64,000 nt of DNA from Sphingomonas sp. UNC305MFCol5.2 (GTDB taxonomy: Bacteria > Pseudomonadota > Alphaproteobacteria > Sphingomonadales > Sphingomonadaceae): positions 498,501 through 562,500 of the forward strand of contig NZ_JOOE01000004.1 of NCBI RefSeq assembly GCF_000712135.1. The letters run 5' to 3'. The notes beneath the pieces were generated by a model. The model had not been told where the DNA came from. It made no database searches and saw nothing but the letters and a program-made list of their open reading frames with translations. Positions 53,298-63,300 of this stretch are shown one piece after another (the first letter of the stretch is position 1; each line of letters begins with the position of its first letter). Position numbers and translations under genes: made by a program.

Positions 53298-54191
53298 CTA
53301 CCCCCGATAGCGCAGCGCCTCGACCAGCAGCGCGAAGGCGGGGGTCATCTGGCGGCGGCTGGGATAGTAGAGGTGATAGCCGGGGAAGGGCGAGCACCAG
53401 TCCTCCAGCACGCGCACGAGCCGACCGGCCTTGAGCGATTCGCGGAAATGGTCCTCGGGCAAGAAGGCGATGCCGAAGCCGGCTTCGGCGGCGGTGACGA
53501 TCATGTCGACATCGTTGAGTACGAGCTGTCCCTCGACTCGTACCTTGAGCTCGCGATCGTCCCTGTCGAGTTCCCAGGCGTAGAGACCTCCGGACGTGCG
53601 CAGCCGCATGTTGATGCAGGTGTGCCCGGCAAGATCCTGCGGCGTGCGCGGGGGCGGATTGCGGGCGAAATAGGAGGGCGAGGCGACTGCCGCCATGCGC
53701 AGGTCGGGCCCGACGCGCACCGCGATCATATCCTTCGCCACCTGCTCCCAGATCCGTATCCCTGCATCGAACCGTTCGCTGACGATGTCGGTCAAGGACG
53801 AGTCGATGCTGATCTCGACATGTATGTCCGGATGGGTCGGGAGCAGCTTCTCCAGCGCCGGCCAGAGGACGTCGCGGGCCGCCTGCCCGGTGCAGGTGAT
53901 GCGGACCGTGCCGGCGGGCTTGTCGCGCAATTCGGTGAGCGCGGCGAGCTGGGCGTCGATATCGTCGAAAGCGGGGCGCAGGGTCGCCAGCAGGCGCTCC
54001 CCCGCCTGGGTGGCGACGACGCTTCGCGTGGTGCGGGCGAGCAGGCGGACGCCCAGGCGCGTCTCGAGCCGGCGGATCGTGTGGCTCAACGCCGATTGCG
54101 AGGTGCCGAGCCTGGCGGCGGCGCGCGTGAAGCTGCGCTCCTCGGCTACGGCCATGAAGGCGGCCAGATCGGCCAGTTCCTCGCGCCGCAT
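53298..54191 (-). CDS. LysR-family transcriptional regulator
   Basis: 297 residues. The N-terminal helix-turn-helix reads AFMAVAEERSFTRAAARLGTS then ALSHTIRRLETRLGVRLL. The C-terminal periplasmic-binding-like sensor domain (90-290) contains VRITCTGQAARDVLWP and the DVDMIVTAAEAGFGIAFLPE cleft. It starts at 54191, 99 bases from the divergent aldo/keto reductase and alcohol dehydrogenase genes, which it probably controls. The effector is unknown. Confidence 0.93.
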   Translation of the reverse strand: MRREELADLAAFMAVAEERSFTRAAARLGTSQSALSHTIRRLETRLGVRLLARTTRSVVATQAGERLLATLRPAFDDIDAQLAALTELRDKPAGTVRITCTGQAARDVLWPALEKLLPTHPDIHVEISIDSSLTDIVSERFDAGIRIWEQVAKDMIAVRVGPDLRMAAVASPSYFARNPPPRTPQDLAGHTCINMRLRTSGGLYAWELDRDDRELKVRVEGQLVLNDVDMIVTAAEAGFGIAFLPEDHFRESLKAGRLVRVLEDWCSPFPGYHLYYPSRRQMTPAFALLVEALRYRG

Positions 54192-54289
54192 TGATGAATC
54201 TCCGATATGACTACATGTACTTATTAGTGCCTAATCGCGGGCACGCCCAAGACTTATCTGGGAGGCTCCCCAATGAATGGAGCAATCCC

Positions 54290-55273
54290 ATGCAGAAGCG
54301 CATACTCGGCCGCAGCGGCCTCGAAGTCCCGGCGATCGGTCTGGGCTGTATGGGTCTGAGCTATGCCTATGGCCCCGCCCCGGAGCGGACGGACGCGATC
54401 CGGCTGCTGCGCGGCGCGTTCGAGCGCGGCGTGACCTTTTTCGACACGGCTGAGGCCTATGGCCCGTTCGCCAATGAGGATCTGCTCGGCGAGGCGCTGG
54501 CGCCGGTCCGCGACCAGGTGGTGATCGCCACCAAGTTCGGCTTCGCGGGCGGCGTGCCTAGCGACGGGATGGACAGCCGGCCCGAGAATATCCGCGCGGT
54601 GACCGAGGCGGCGCTCAAGCGTCTCAGGACCGACCGCATCGACTTGCTCTACCAGCATCGCGTCGATCCGAATGTGCCGATCGAGGAGGTCGCCGGCACC
54701 GTCGCGGCGCTGATCGCGGAGGGCAAGGTAAAGCATTTCGGCATGTCCGAGGCGGGCGTCGACACGATCCGCCGCGCGCATGCCGTGCAGCCGGTGGCGG
54801 CATTGCAGAGCGAATATTCGCTATGGTGGCGCGAGCCCGAGCGCGAGATATTGCCGGCGCTCGAGGAACTCGGGATCGGTTTCGTGCCGTTCAGCCCGCT
54901 GGGGCGCGGCTTCCTGACCGGCGCGATCACCGCCGACACCCAACTCGCCAGCGACGACTTCCGCAACAGGATTCCGCGTTTCGCGGCGGAGGCGCGTGCC
55001 GCCAACCAGGCGCTGGTCGACCGGATCGGCGAGATCGCCGCAGCGAAACAGGCGACGCCCGCCCAGATCGCGATTGCCTGGCTGCTCGCGCAGAAGCCGT
55101 GGATCGTGCCGATTCCGGGCACCACCAAATTGCACCGGCTCGAGGAGAATATCGGCGGCGCGGAGATCGCGCTGACCATCGACGAGCTGCGCGAGATCGG
55201 CGCCGCGCTCGACGCGATCCCGGTTGCGGGCGATCGCTATCCGGCGAACCTGCAGGCTGCCGTCAACCGCTGA
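54290..55273 (+). CDS. aldo/keto reductase
   Basis: 327 residues, from ATG 54290 with GGAG upstream. AKR features are FDTAEAYGPFANEDLLGEAL (catalytic Asp and Tyr), VIATKFGFAG (Lys) and LLYQHRVDPN (His). The NADPH-binding end has PIPGTTKLHRLEENI. It belongs to the YajO/AKR13-like branch. It is divergent from a LysR gene and 30 bases upstream of an alcohol dehydrogenase, so the two reductases likely work on the same aldehyde or ketone. Confidence 0.93.
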   Translation: MQKRILGRSGLEVPAIGLGCMGLSYAYGPAPERTDAIRLLRGAFERGVTFFDTAEAYGPFANEDLLGEALAPVRDQVVIATKFGFAGGVPSDGMDSRPENIRAVTEAALKRLRTDRIDLLYQHRVDPNVPIEEVAGTVAALIAEGKVKHFGMSEAGVDTIRRAHAVQPVAALQSEYSLWWREPEREILPALEELGIGFVPFSPLGRGFLTGAITADTQLASDDFRNRIPRFAAEARAANQALVDRIGEIAAAKQATPAQIAIAWLLAQKPWIVPIPGTTKLHRLEENIGGAEIALTIDELREIGAALDAIPVAGDRYPANLQAAVNR

Positions 55274-55303
55274 ACACCTTTTACGCGTTTCTGGAGAACC
55301 GAC

Positions 55304-56359
55304 ATGACCGTCCAAGCCTATGGCGCCTATGCCGCCGACAAGCCGCTCGAACCCATCGCGATCGAGCGCCGCGCGCCGGGTCCGCACGATGTGCAGATCG
55401 ACATCGCTTATTGCGGCGTCTGCCATTCGGACCTGCACACCGTCCGCTCCGAATGGGGCGGGACACTCTATCCGTGCGTGCCCGGGCACGAGATCGTCGG
55501 GCACGTCTCGGCAGTGGGCAGCGACGTGACGAAGTTCGCGGTGGGCGATACCGTGGGTGTCGGCTGCATGGTCGACAGCTGCCAGCATTGCCCCGAATGC
55601 GCCGAGGGGCTGGAGCAATATTGCACCGGAACGGGGTTCGTCGGCACCTATAACGGCGCGACCACGGATGCGCCGGGGCATACGCTGGGTGGCTATTCGC
55701 AGCGCGTCGTGGTCGACGACAAGTTCGTGCTCAAGATCCGCCACAGCGCGGAGCAGCTCGCCGCCGCGGCGCCCTTGCTCTGCGCGGGGATCACCACCTG
55801 GTCGCCGCTGCGCCACTGGAATGTCGGCCCGGGCAAGAAGGTGGGGATCGTCGGCATCGGCGGGCTCGGCCATATGGGCGTCAAGCTGGCGCACGCGCTG
55901 GGCGCGCATGTCGTCGCGTTCACCACTTCGGAGAGCAAGCGGCAGGATGCACTCGATCTGGGCGCTGACGAAGTCGTGGTGTCGCGCAATGAGGACGAGA
56001 TGGCGGGGCATGCCGGCAGCTTCGACTTCATCCTCAACACCGTCGCGGCGAGCCATGATCTCGACGCGTTCACGGCGCTGCTCAAGCGCGACGGGACACT
56101 CTGCCTCGTCGGCGTGCCCGAGCATGCCCACCCTTCGCCCAATGTGGGGACGCTGATCTTCGGGCGGCGGGCGATCGCGGGTTCGCTGATCGGGGGTATC
56201 GCCGAGACGCAGGAGATGCTCGATTTCTGCGCCGAGCATGGCATCGTCTCCGAGGTCGAGATGATCGCGGCGCAGGACATCGACGCGGCGTATGAGCGGA
56301 TGCTGCGCAGCGACGTGAAGTATCGCTTCGTCATCGACAACAAGACGCTGGCCGCGTGA
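55304..56359 (+). CDS. zinc-dependent alcohol dehydrogenase (cinnamyl-type)
   Basis: 351 residues of the MDR fold. Zinc ligands: C37 and C40 in YCGVCHSD, with the GHEIVG motif for the catalytic site, and four cysteines in the structural loop (residues about 97-110, CQHCPECAEGLEQYC). The Rossmann motif is VGIVGIGGLGHMGVK. This is the YahK/AdhC cinnamyl-alcohol-like branch, NADP(H)-linked. It is coupled to the upstream aldo/keto reductase. Substrate range is likely broad aldehydes. Confidence 0.95.
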   Translation: MTVQAYGAYAADKPLEPIAIERRAPGPHDVQIDIAYCGVCHSDLHTVRSEWGGTLYPCVPGHEIVGHVSAVGSDVTKFAVGDTVGVGCMVDSCQHCPECAEGLEQYCTGTGFVGTYNGATTDAPGHTLGGYSQRVVVDDKFVLKIRHSAEQLAAAAPLLCAGITTWSPLRHWNVGPGKKVGIVGIGGLGHMGVKLAHALGAHVVAFTTSESKRQDALDLGADEVVVSRNEDEMAGHAGSFDFILNTVAASHDLDAFTALLKRDGTLCLVGVPEHAHPSPNVGTLIFGRRAIAGSLIGGIAETQEMLDFCAEHGIVSEVEMIAAQDIDAAYERMLRSDVKYRFVIDNKTLAA

Positions 56360-56440
56360 AACCGCGCGCGGGCGCAACGCCCGCGCGTCTTGCCCCCGGT
56401 GACCGAGCCGCTACACCCTGAACGAAACAGGGAGGGCGAG

Positions 56441-58027
56441 ATGGCCAGTGCAGCGGCCGAACCGAGCGCGAAGGACATGCGGCTGGTGATCAGCGCATCG
56501 TCGCTGGGCACCGTGTTCGAATGGTACGACTTCTTCATCTACGGCACGCTCGCCGCCTCGGGGATCATCGGTCGGACCTTCTTTCCCGCGGGCAACGAAG
56601 TGCTGCAGACCTTGCTCGCCTGGGCGGGATTCGCAGTGGGGTTCGGGTTCCGGCCGCTGGGTGCGGTGCTGTTCGGCTATCTCGGTGACAAGCTCGGGCG
56701 CAAATACACTTTCCTCGTGACGATCACGCTGATGGGCGTGGCGACCGCGGGGGTCGGGCTGGTGCCGAGCTATGCCGCGATCGGGATGACCGCCCCGGTG
56801 CTGATCATCCTGCTGCGCATCTGCCAGGGGCTGGCACTGGGCGGCGAATATGGTGGCGCGGCAATCTATGTTGCCGAGCATTCGCCGCCGGGGCGGGCGG
56901 GCTTCCACACCAGCTTCATCCAGGCGAGCGTGGTCGGGGGGTTCATCCTCAGTCTCGCGGTGGTGCTGATCTCGAAGCTCGCGCTCGCGGACGTCTGGGC
57001 CAGTTGGGGATGGCGGGTACCGTTCCTGTTCTCGATCCTGCTGCTCGCGGTGTCGCTGTGGATGCGATTGAAGCTTTCCGAGAGCCCGGTGTTCAAGGCG
57101 ATGAAGGAAGCGGGCGAGACCGCGGCCAATCCGTTCCTCGAGAGCTTCACCTATCCCGGCAACGGCAAAAGGCTGTTCGTCGCCTTGTTCGGCATCTCGG
57201 CCGGACTGACGGTGATCTGGTATACGTCGATGTTCTCGGTGCTGTCGTTCCTGCAGGGACCGATGCGGCTCGATCCCACCGCGGCGCAATTGATCACCGG
57301 CGGATCGGCGATCGTCGGGCTCTTCTTCTTCCTGTTCTTCGGGCATCTCTCGGATCGGATCGGCCGGAAGATCCCCATCGTCGTCGGTTATGCACTAACG
57401 CTGCTGCTGCTCTTCCCCTTGTTCTGGGTGATCGGCAGCGCGGCCAATCCGGAGCTGGCGAAGGCGGCGCGGCGGGCGCCGGTAGTCGTCTCGGGCCCGC
57501 ATTGCGCATACGACCCGTTCGCGGCGAAGCAGGCCGACGAGTGCGGCAAGCTGCTCGATCATTTCTCGAAGAAAGGTGTCGCCTATCGGACGATCGCCGA
57601 ACAGGTGACGACGGTGTCGATAGGCGGGCAGCCGGTCAACGATCTGAGCCCCGCGGGACTGGACGCGGCCCTGGCGGCGGCCGGATGGGACCTCGAACCT
57701 ACGGTGCCGCCGGTGGCGAACATCGCGATCATCGTGCTCGCGATCCTCGCGCTCATGGCGCTTTCGGGGGCGACCTATGGGCCGGTGGCGGCGTTGCTGT
57801 CGGAGATGTTTCCGTCGAAGATCCGCTACAGCTCGATGTCGATCCCCTATCATATCGGCACCGGCTATTTCGGCGGATTCCTGCCGCTGATCAGCCAATA
57901 TATCGTCGCACGGACCGGCGATCCCTATGCCGGGCTCTGGTACACCTTCGCGGTGGTGGCGATGGCGCTGGCAGTCACGGCCTGGGGCCTGAAGGAGACG
58001 GTGGCGCAGGGCGCCGCCAGACGCTAA
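56441..58027 (+). CDS. MFS transporter of the metabolite:H+ symporter (MHS) type
   Basis: 528 residues from ATG 56441 with GGGAGGG upstream. It has the MHS-type opening SASSLGTVFEWYDFFIYGT, the loop GYLGDKLGRKYTF, and twelve expected helices. A hydrophilic insert of about 90 residues (about 334-425, with two cysteines in PHCAYD and ADECGK) splits the second half. Such members carry organic acids such as alpha-ketoglutarate, proline or shikimate into the cell. The cargo is unknown. alr follows 10 bases later. Confidence 0.92.
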   Translation: MASAAAEPSAKDMRLVISASSLGTVFEWYDFFIYGTLAASGIIGRTFFPAGNEVLQTLLAWAGFAVGFGFRPLGAVLFGYLGDKLGRKYTFLVTITLMGVATAGVGLVPSYAAIGMTAPVLIILLRICQGLALGGEYGGAAIYVAEHSPPGRAGFHTSFIQASVVGGFILSLAVVLISKLALADVWASWGWRVPFLFSILLLAVSLWMRLKLSESPVFKAMKEAGETAANPFLESFTYPGNGKRLFVALFGISAGLTVIWYTSMFSVLSFLQGPMRLDPTAAQLITGGSAIVGLFFFLFFGHLSDRIGRKIPIVVGYALTLLLLFPLFWVIGSAANPELAKAARRAPVVVSGPHCAYDPFAAKQADECGKLLDHFSKKGVAYRTIAEQVTTVSIGGQPVNDLSPAGLDAALAAAGWDLEPTVPPVANIAIIVLAILALMALSGATYGPVAALLSEMFPSKIRYSSMSIPYHIGTGYFGGFLPLISQYIVARTGDPYAGLWYTFAVVAMALAVTAWGLKETVAQGAARR

Positions 58028-58037
58028 CCGCGCTGGC

Positions 58038-59063
58038 ATGACCCATTCCCCCCTGAGGCTGAGGCTCGATGGCGACGCGCTGGTCGCGAACTGGCGGCTG
58101 CTGCGCGACATGAGCGGCGGCGCGGCGTGCGGCGCCGCGATCAAGGCGGATGGCTATGGCCTGGGCGCCCGTGAGGTGGTGCAGCGGCTGGCCGAGGCGG
58201 GGTGCCGCGACTTCTTCGTCGCGATGTGGAGCGAGGCGCGGGCGCTCGCCGATCTGGGGGTCTCCGTCTCGGTGCTGCACGGGGTGCGCGACGCCGACAT
58301 GGAGGATCGACCGGCCAATGCGCGGCCTGTGCTCAATACGATCGAGCAGGTGCGGCGCTGGCGGGAAGCGGGCGGAGGGCTGTGCGACGTGATGGTCGAC
58401 ACCGGCATGAACCGGCTCGGCATCGCGCCGGAGGATGTCGCGGGCGGCCTGCTCGACGGGCTTCGGATCGACACGCTGATGAGCCATCTCGCCTGCGCCG
58501 ACGAGGATGTGCCGCTCAACGAGCGGCAGCGCACGGCATTCGCGGCGCTCGCGGGGCGGACCTCGGCCAATCGCATGAGCCTCGCCAATTCGGCAGGGAT
58601 CGCGCTGGGGACGGACTATGCCTTCGATCTGACCCGGCCCGGAATCGCGCTGTATGGCGGACGCCAGCGCGCTGCGCATGCCGGCATCCGGCAGGTCGTG
58701 ACTCCGCAAGTCCAGATCCTCCAGCGGCGGCGTGTGCCTGCCGGTGGGATCGTCGGCTACAACGCCACCTTCACTGCCCCCGCGGACATGGAAGTGGCGG
58801 TGCTCAATCTCGGTTATGCCGACGGTTATCTACGCTGCTTTTCGGGCAAGGGGCGCGCGCGGGCGGGCGACGCGGTGCTGCCGGTGATCGGGCGGGTGTC
58901 GATGGACCTGACCGCGATCGCGGTCGATGCAGTGCCCGGGCTGGCGGAGGGCGACTGGGTGTCGCTCGATTATGCGCTGCCGGAGACCGCGGCGCTGAGT
59001 GGGCTGTCGCAATATGAGCTGATCACCGGGCTCGGCGAGCGGTTCGACCGCGTCTGGGGGTAG
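58038..59063 (+). CDS. alr: alanine racemase
   Basis: 341 residues. PLP lysine K36 lies in AAIKADGYGLG, and the catalytic Tyr from the partner subunit is Y241 in VGYNATF. The barrel end SLANSAGIAL and the C-terminal domain with NLGYADGYLRC and GRVSMDL are typical. It converts L- to D-alanine for peptidoglycan. The gene lies 10 bases downstream of a transporter, so co-transcription is likely though functionally unlinked at first sight. Confidence 0.95.
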   Translation: MTHSPLRLRLDGDALVANWRLLRDMSGGAACGAAIKADGYGLGAREVVQRLAEAGCRDFFVAMWSEARALADLGVSVSVLHGVRDADMEDRPANARPVLNTIEQVRRWREAGGGLCDVMVDTGMNRLGIAPEDVAGGLLDGLRIDTLMSHLACADEDVPLNERQRTAFAALAGRTSANRMSLANSAGIALGTDYAFDLTRPGIALYGGRQRAAHAGIRQVVTPQVQILQRRRVPAGGIVGYNATFTAPADMEVAVLNLGYADGYLRCFSGKGRARAGDAVLPVIGRVSMDLTAIAVDAVPGLAEGDWVSLDYALPETAALSGLSQYELITGLGERFDRVWG

Positions 59064-59112
59064 ACGCTGCGCACGACGTTGCCCTGCCGATCCGGCGTGG
59101 TAAGCGTTGGCG

Positions 59113-60264
59113 ATGATCAGCGTCGCAGAAGCCGAGAAGATGGTTCGGGAGGGCGCTGCGGCGCTGCAGTCGGGCGATGCGCAGACCGCACGCGTCGCCT
59201 TCCGGCGCGTTACCGACAGCGGACGCGCCAATGCCCAGATATGGTTGTTGCTCGCGCACGCAAGCCGGATGGCGGGGGATTGGCCCGAAGTCGAAAGCGC
59301 GTGCGATGCGGTGCTCACCCAGGAAAGCACCAATCTGCGTGCGCTCGTCTTCAAGGCCGATGCGCGAGATGGACAAGGCGATGCGCGAGGCGCTTCGAGC
59401 TTTTATCGAAAGGCCGTGCAACTCGCCGGAACGATGCAGGGACTGCCTGACGATCTGGCAGCGGAGGTCCGTCGAGGCGCCGGGCGCGCTCGAGCGATTA
59501 CCGGCGAATTCCAGCGCAAGCTCGAAACGCGGCTTTCCGAAGCAGGGTTCGATCCGGCGAGCCGGTCGCGCCGGTTCGATCAGTCGCTGGGAATCCTCGC
59601 CGGAGAGAAGCAGGTCTATCTCCAGCAGCCGAGTGCCTATTATTTTCCGGAGCTGCCGCAGATCCAATTCTATGAAACCGAACAATTTGCCTGGGCTGCG
59701 GACGTGGAGGCGGCGGCAGGCACGATCCGCGCGGAGCTGGAGCAGGCGCTGGCACAAGGGAGCCCGTTTCGTCCCTATCTCCAGTCACGAAGCGATCGCC
59801 CCAGCTACGATTTCCACGGGCTGCTCGACAATCCCGCATGGAGCACGCTCTATCTGTGGGAGAACGGCGCGGCGACACCGGGTGCGCGCGAACGCTTTCC
59901 AAAGACTTTCGCGGCGCTCGAGCAGGTGCCGATGCCACACATCACCACGCGCGCGCCGTCGATCCTTTTTTCGCTGCTCCAGCCGGGAGCGCGAATAGAG
60001 CCCCACCACGGCATGATCAACACCCGGCTGATTTGCCATCTGCCGTTGGTGGTGCCGTCACGCTGCGGCTTCCGCGTCGGCAACGAAGTGCGCGAATGGC
60101 AAGTCGGCAAGCTCATGATCTTCGACGACACGATCGAGCATGAGGCATGGAACGACAGCGAGGAAGACCGCATCCTGCTGATCTTCGATATCTGGCGGCC
60201 CGAGTTGGACGAAGGCGAGCGGGGTGCCGTCACTGCGATGTTCGAGGCGATCGACTCCGCCTGA
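59113..60264 (+). CDS. aspartyl/asparaginyl beta-hydroxylase with N-terminal TPRs
   Basis: About 383 residues from ATG 59113. TPR-like helical pairs cover about residues 5-100 (AALQSGDAQTARVAFRRV). The C-terminal 2-oxoglutarate/Fe(II) hydroxylase domain has the ligand pair H298 (PHHGMINTR) and H343 (IEHEAWN). These match the AspH family, which hydroxylates Asp or Asn side chains of proteins, or acts in lipid or siderophore-like pathways in bacteria. The TPR part may hold the protein substrate. Substrate unknown. Confidence 0.88.
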   Translation: MISVAEAEKMVREGAAALQSGDAQTARVAFRRVTDSGRANAQIWLLLAHASRMAGDWPEVESACDAVLTQESTNLRALVFKADARDGQGDARGASSFYRKAVQLAGTMQGLPDDLAAEVRRGAGRARAITGEFQRKLETRLSEAGFDPASRSRRFDQSLGILAGEKQVYLQQPSAYYFPELPQIQFYETEQFAWAADVEAAAGTIRAELEQALAQGSPFRPYLQSRSDRPSYDFHGLLDNPAWSTLYLWENGAATPGARERFPKTFAALEQVPMPHITTRAPSILFSLLQPGARIEPHHGMINTRLICHLPLVVPSRCGFRVGNEVREWQVGKLMIFDDTIEHEAWNDSEEDRILLIFDIWRPELDEGERGAVTAMFEAIDSA

Positions 60265-60323
60265 CCGGCAGAGGTGTGAGCATTTCTCGTGCTCCGCCCT
60301 CACTGATTTGGCCACATATCAAC

Positions 60324-60348
60324 AAAAAGGGGCTGCCGAAGCAGCCCC
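60324..60348 (-). terminator. intrinsic terminator of the TonB receptor gene
   Basis: On the minus strand an 8-bp stem GGGGCTGC/GCAGCCCC (60329-60348) with a TTCG loop is followed by TTTTT (60324-60328). It lies 27 bases after the receptor stop. Confidence 0.8.
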
Positions 60349-60374
60349 CAAATAAGTTCATTGGCCGATCGGGC

Positions 60375-63300
60375 TTAAAGATTGATCTTGATACCCGAGT
60401 AGAAATAGCGGCCGATCGCGTCGTACGCCGAACCACCCGTCGTGCCGAGCTCGCCGAGCGGAGGCCGGGTGTCGAAGACATTGTCGACGCCGATATAGAA
60501 AGTGAACTGGTCGTTCGCCTTCAGATCGATCTTCATGTTGTGATAGAACACGTCCGGATACCAGCGCGGGAGCGCGTTATCGGCATTCTGCGGCGGACGG
60601 CCCTGGATCGAATAATAGTTCTCGTAAGCACCCACGGTCTGCTTGCCGATATAGTTGATCGACCAGCGGATCGTAGCCGGACCAGCGCCAACCATGATGT
60701 TGGCATTGGCTGCCCAACGCGGATCGCCCAGTTCCTGTAGCTGCTGATCCTTGATCGTCGGGTTGGTCGGGCTGACATAGTTGTCGCGCTCGATCACGTA
60801 CGTGAGCACGCTGTGGAGATTCAACGACCAGAAGTCATCGAACCGCTTGTTGTAGTTCAGCTCGAAATCGATGCCCCGCGCAGTGCCCTTCGCGAAGTTG
60901 ATGCCGGCCGAAGTGAGGGCCGGATCGGCGAAGCTGAAATCCGGATTACGTGCGGACAGCAGCAAGCAATATTCGTTCGGCTGCGGCAGATCGTAGCACT
61001 GGTTGAGGATCGTCTGTGCGCCGAGGGTTTCGATCCGGTTCTTCAGCTGGATGTTGTAATAATCGGCCGTGAAGCTGAACCCCGGAAGGAACGACGGCGT
61101 GTACACCGCACCGATTGTCCAGCTGCTCGACTGCTCTTCGGTCAGGAACGGGTTGCCTGCCGAGAGATAGCCGGTGCTGGCCGCGCGTGCCGCGGTGTTG
61201 ACATAGCCCGCCGGAATGCCCTGCGCCGAGCAGTTGGTCGGGCGGTTGGTCGTGCCGTTGCCGATATAGAGGGCGTCACACGGGTCCTGCAGGAACGCGA
61301 AGTTCTGCGAGGGCGACGAATAGAGATCGTCGAGGGTCGGCACACGAACCGAGCGCGAATAGTTCGCACGGAAGCGGAGATCGTTGATCGGACGCCAGGT
61401 GCCGCCTGCGTTCCACGCGAAGGTGGAGCCGGCGCTGGTGTTGTAGTCCGAATAGCGCGCCGCACCCGTGAGCGTGAGTTCCCGCGCGAACGGCAGGTCC
61501 TTCAGGAGCGGGAGCGAAAGCTCGCCAAAGGCTTCCTTGACGTCGAACGCGGGCGGATCGAATTCCGAGAACGCGTTGAAGAAGGTGCCCCCGGCCGCCG
61601 AGCGCGGATCGGCGACCTGATACGCGGTCTCACGACGATATTCGCCGCCGACCACGAACGCCACTGGTCCGCCGGGCAGTTCGAACACCTGCGAAAGGTC
61701 GCCCGAGACATAGGCCAGGATGTCGAGCTCGCTCGCCTTGCTCTTCACCCACGAGGTGGTGTTGATATAATCGAGCGCCGCCTGGCTGGGCGCGCCATAG
61801 CCGAACATGTTGAGCGGTACGCAGCCCGGAGCCGTGACGGTCACCTGGTTGACGCGGCAGACGATCTGGCCCGCGGCGTTGCGAACCGCGTCATAGGCCA
61901 ACGAGAAGCCGTCGAGGTTGCCGTCGGCATCCGTGATGATCAGGTCGTTATGCTCGTCCTGACGGATCTTCACTCGGCCATAGGTGGCCGACACTTCATA
62001 GTGCCAGTCGTCGTTGAAGTCACCGCGAACGCCGCCGACGAAGCGCCAGGTGTCGCGAGTCACGATCTCGCTGCGACCACCAAAATCGACGTTGTAGCGA
62101 CCGACCGGGAGCGTCTGCGCCGAAGTGGCGCCGTTCGAACAATAGCCGATCGCCTGGACCGCAGCGAGATTCGCTGCCGAAAGGAAGGCGTTGTCGCAGC
62201 GCAGGTTCGGGATGCCGATCGTGTTGGCGATGGACTGATAGAAGGTCGGTTGGCCTTCCTGGATCGACTTCAGGTGAACGTATTTGCCCTCGGCGAACAC
62301 TTCGAAAGCCGGCGAGAACTCGAACTTGAACAGCAGGTTGGCGTTGTAACGGTCGAGGCCGGGCGCCAGCTGACCCGTCTCGCGCAGAGTCGTGCCCGGA
62401 ACCAGCGAGTTCGCGGCGCTGATGATGTTGCCCGAGCCGAACGGACGGAAGTCATAGGCCGGGATGTCCTGGAGCAGCGTGCCCGTCGGGCTGAAGCGAT
62501 ACGTGCGCGGCTGGCCGTTGACGGTGCCGGGGTTGAGGCAGCGCACGGAGCCGATCGCGGCGCTGGCGCCGCCGGGGCCGAACGCGGCGCTCTGGCACTG
62601 CGCGGCGCTGACATTCGCCAGCAGCGTGCCGCCAGTCGAGATGTTGTTGTTGCGAACGCCGCAGAAAAAGATCTGGTCGGGCACCCCGTCGCCGCTCTGC
62701 GGCTCGCCGGTGGTGAAGTCGTTCAGATTGAGCTGGCAGCGGCCGCTATAAGAGCCGGTGATATCGTCGCGCTGGTTGTTATAAAGCGCGTCGGAATGCG
62801 TGTATTCGAAGTTGCCGGAGATGTTGCCGCGGCCCTCCGCGAAGTTGGTGCCGGCAGTGACCGAACCGAAATAGATGTTGCGGTCGCCGTGGCTCGAAAT
62901 GCCGTTCTGGGCATTGAGCTTGATGCCTTCGAAATTGTCCTTGAGAACGAAGTTGACCACGCCCGAGATCGCGTCCGAACCGTAAACGGCCGAGCTGCCG
63001 CCCGTGATTACGTCGACACGCTCCACGAGGTCGCTCGGGATCGTCTGCACGTCGACAAGGAAGCTGCCCGGCACCGCGGTGACGTGGCGGCGGCCGTTCA
63101 CGAGGACCAGCGTACGCTCGATGCCCAGCCCGCGAAGGTCGAGCAGGTTGAGGCCGGTGGTGCCGATGAAACGCGTCGAATTCGCCTGGCTGTAGGTCGA
63201 ACGGAGCGCCGGCAACTCATTGAGCTTATCGCCGATGCTGGCGCTGCCGCTCACGGCCAGGTCCTCGGCCGTCATGGTGGTGACCGGGGTCACCGTCTCA

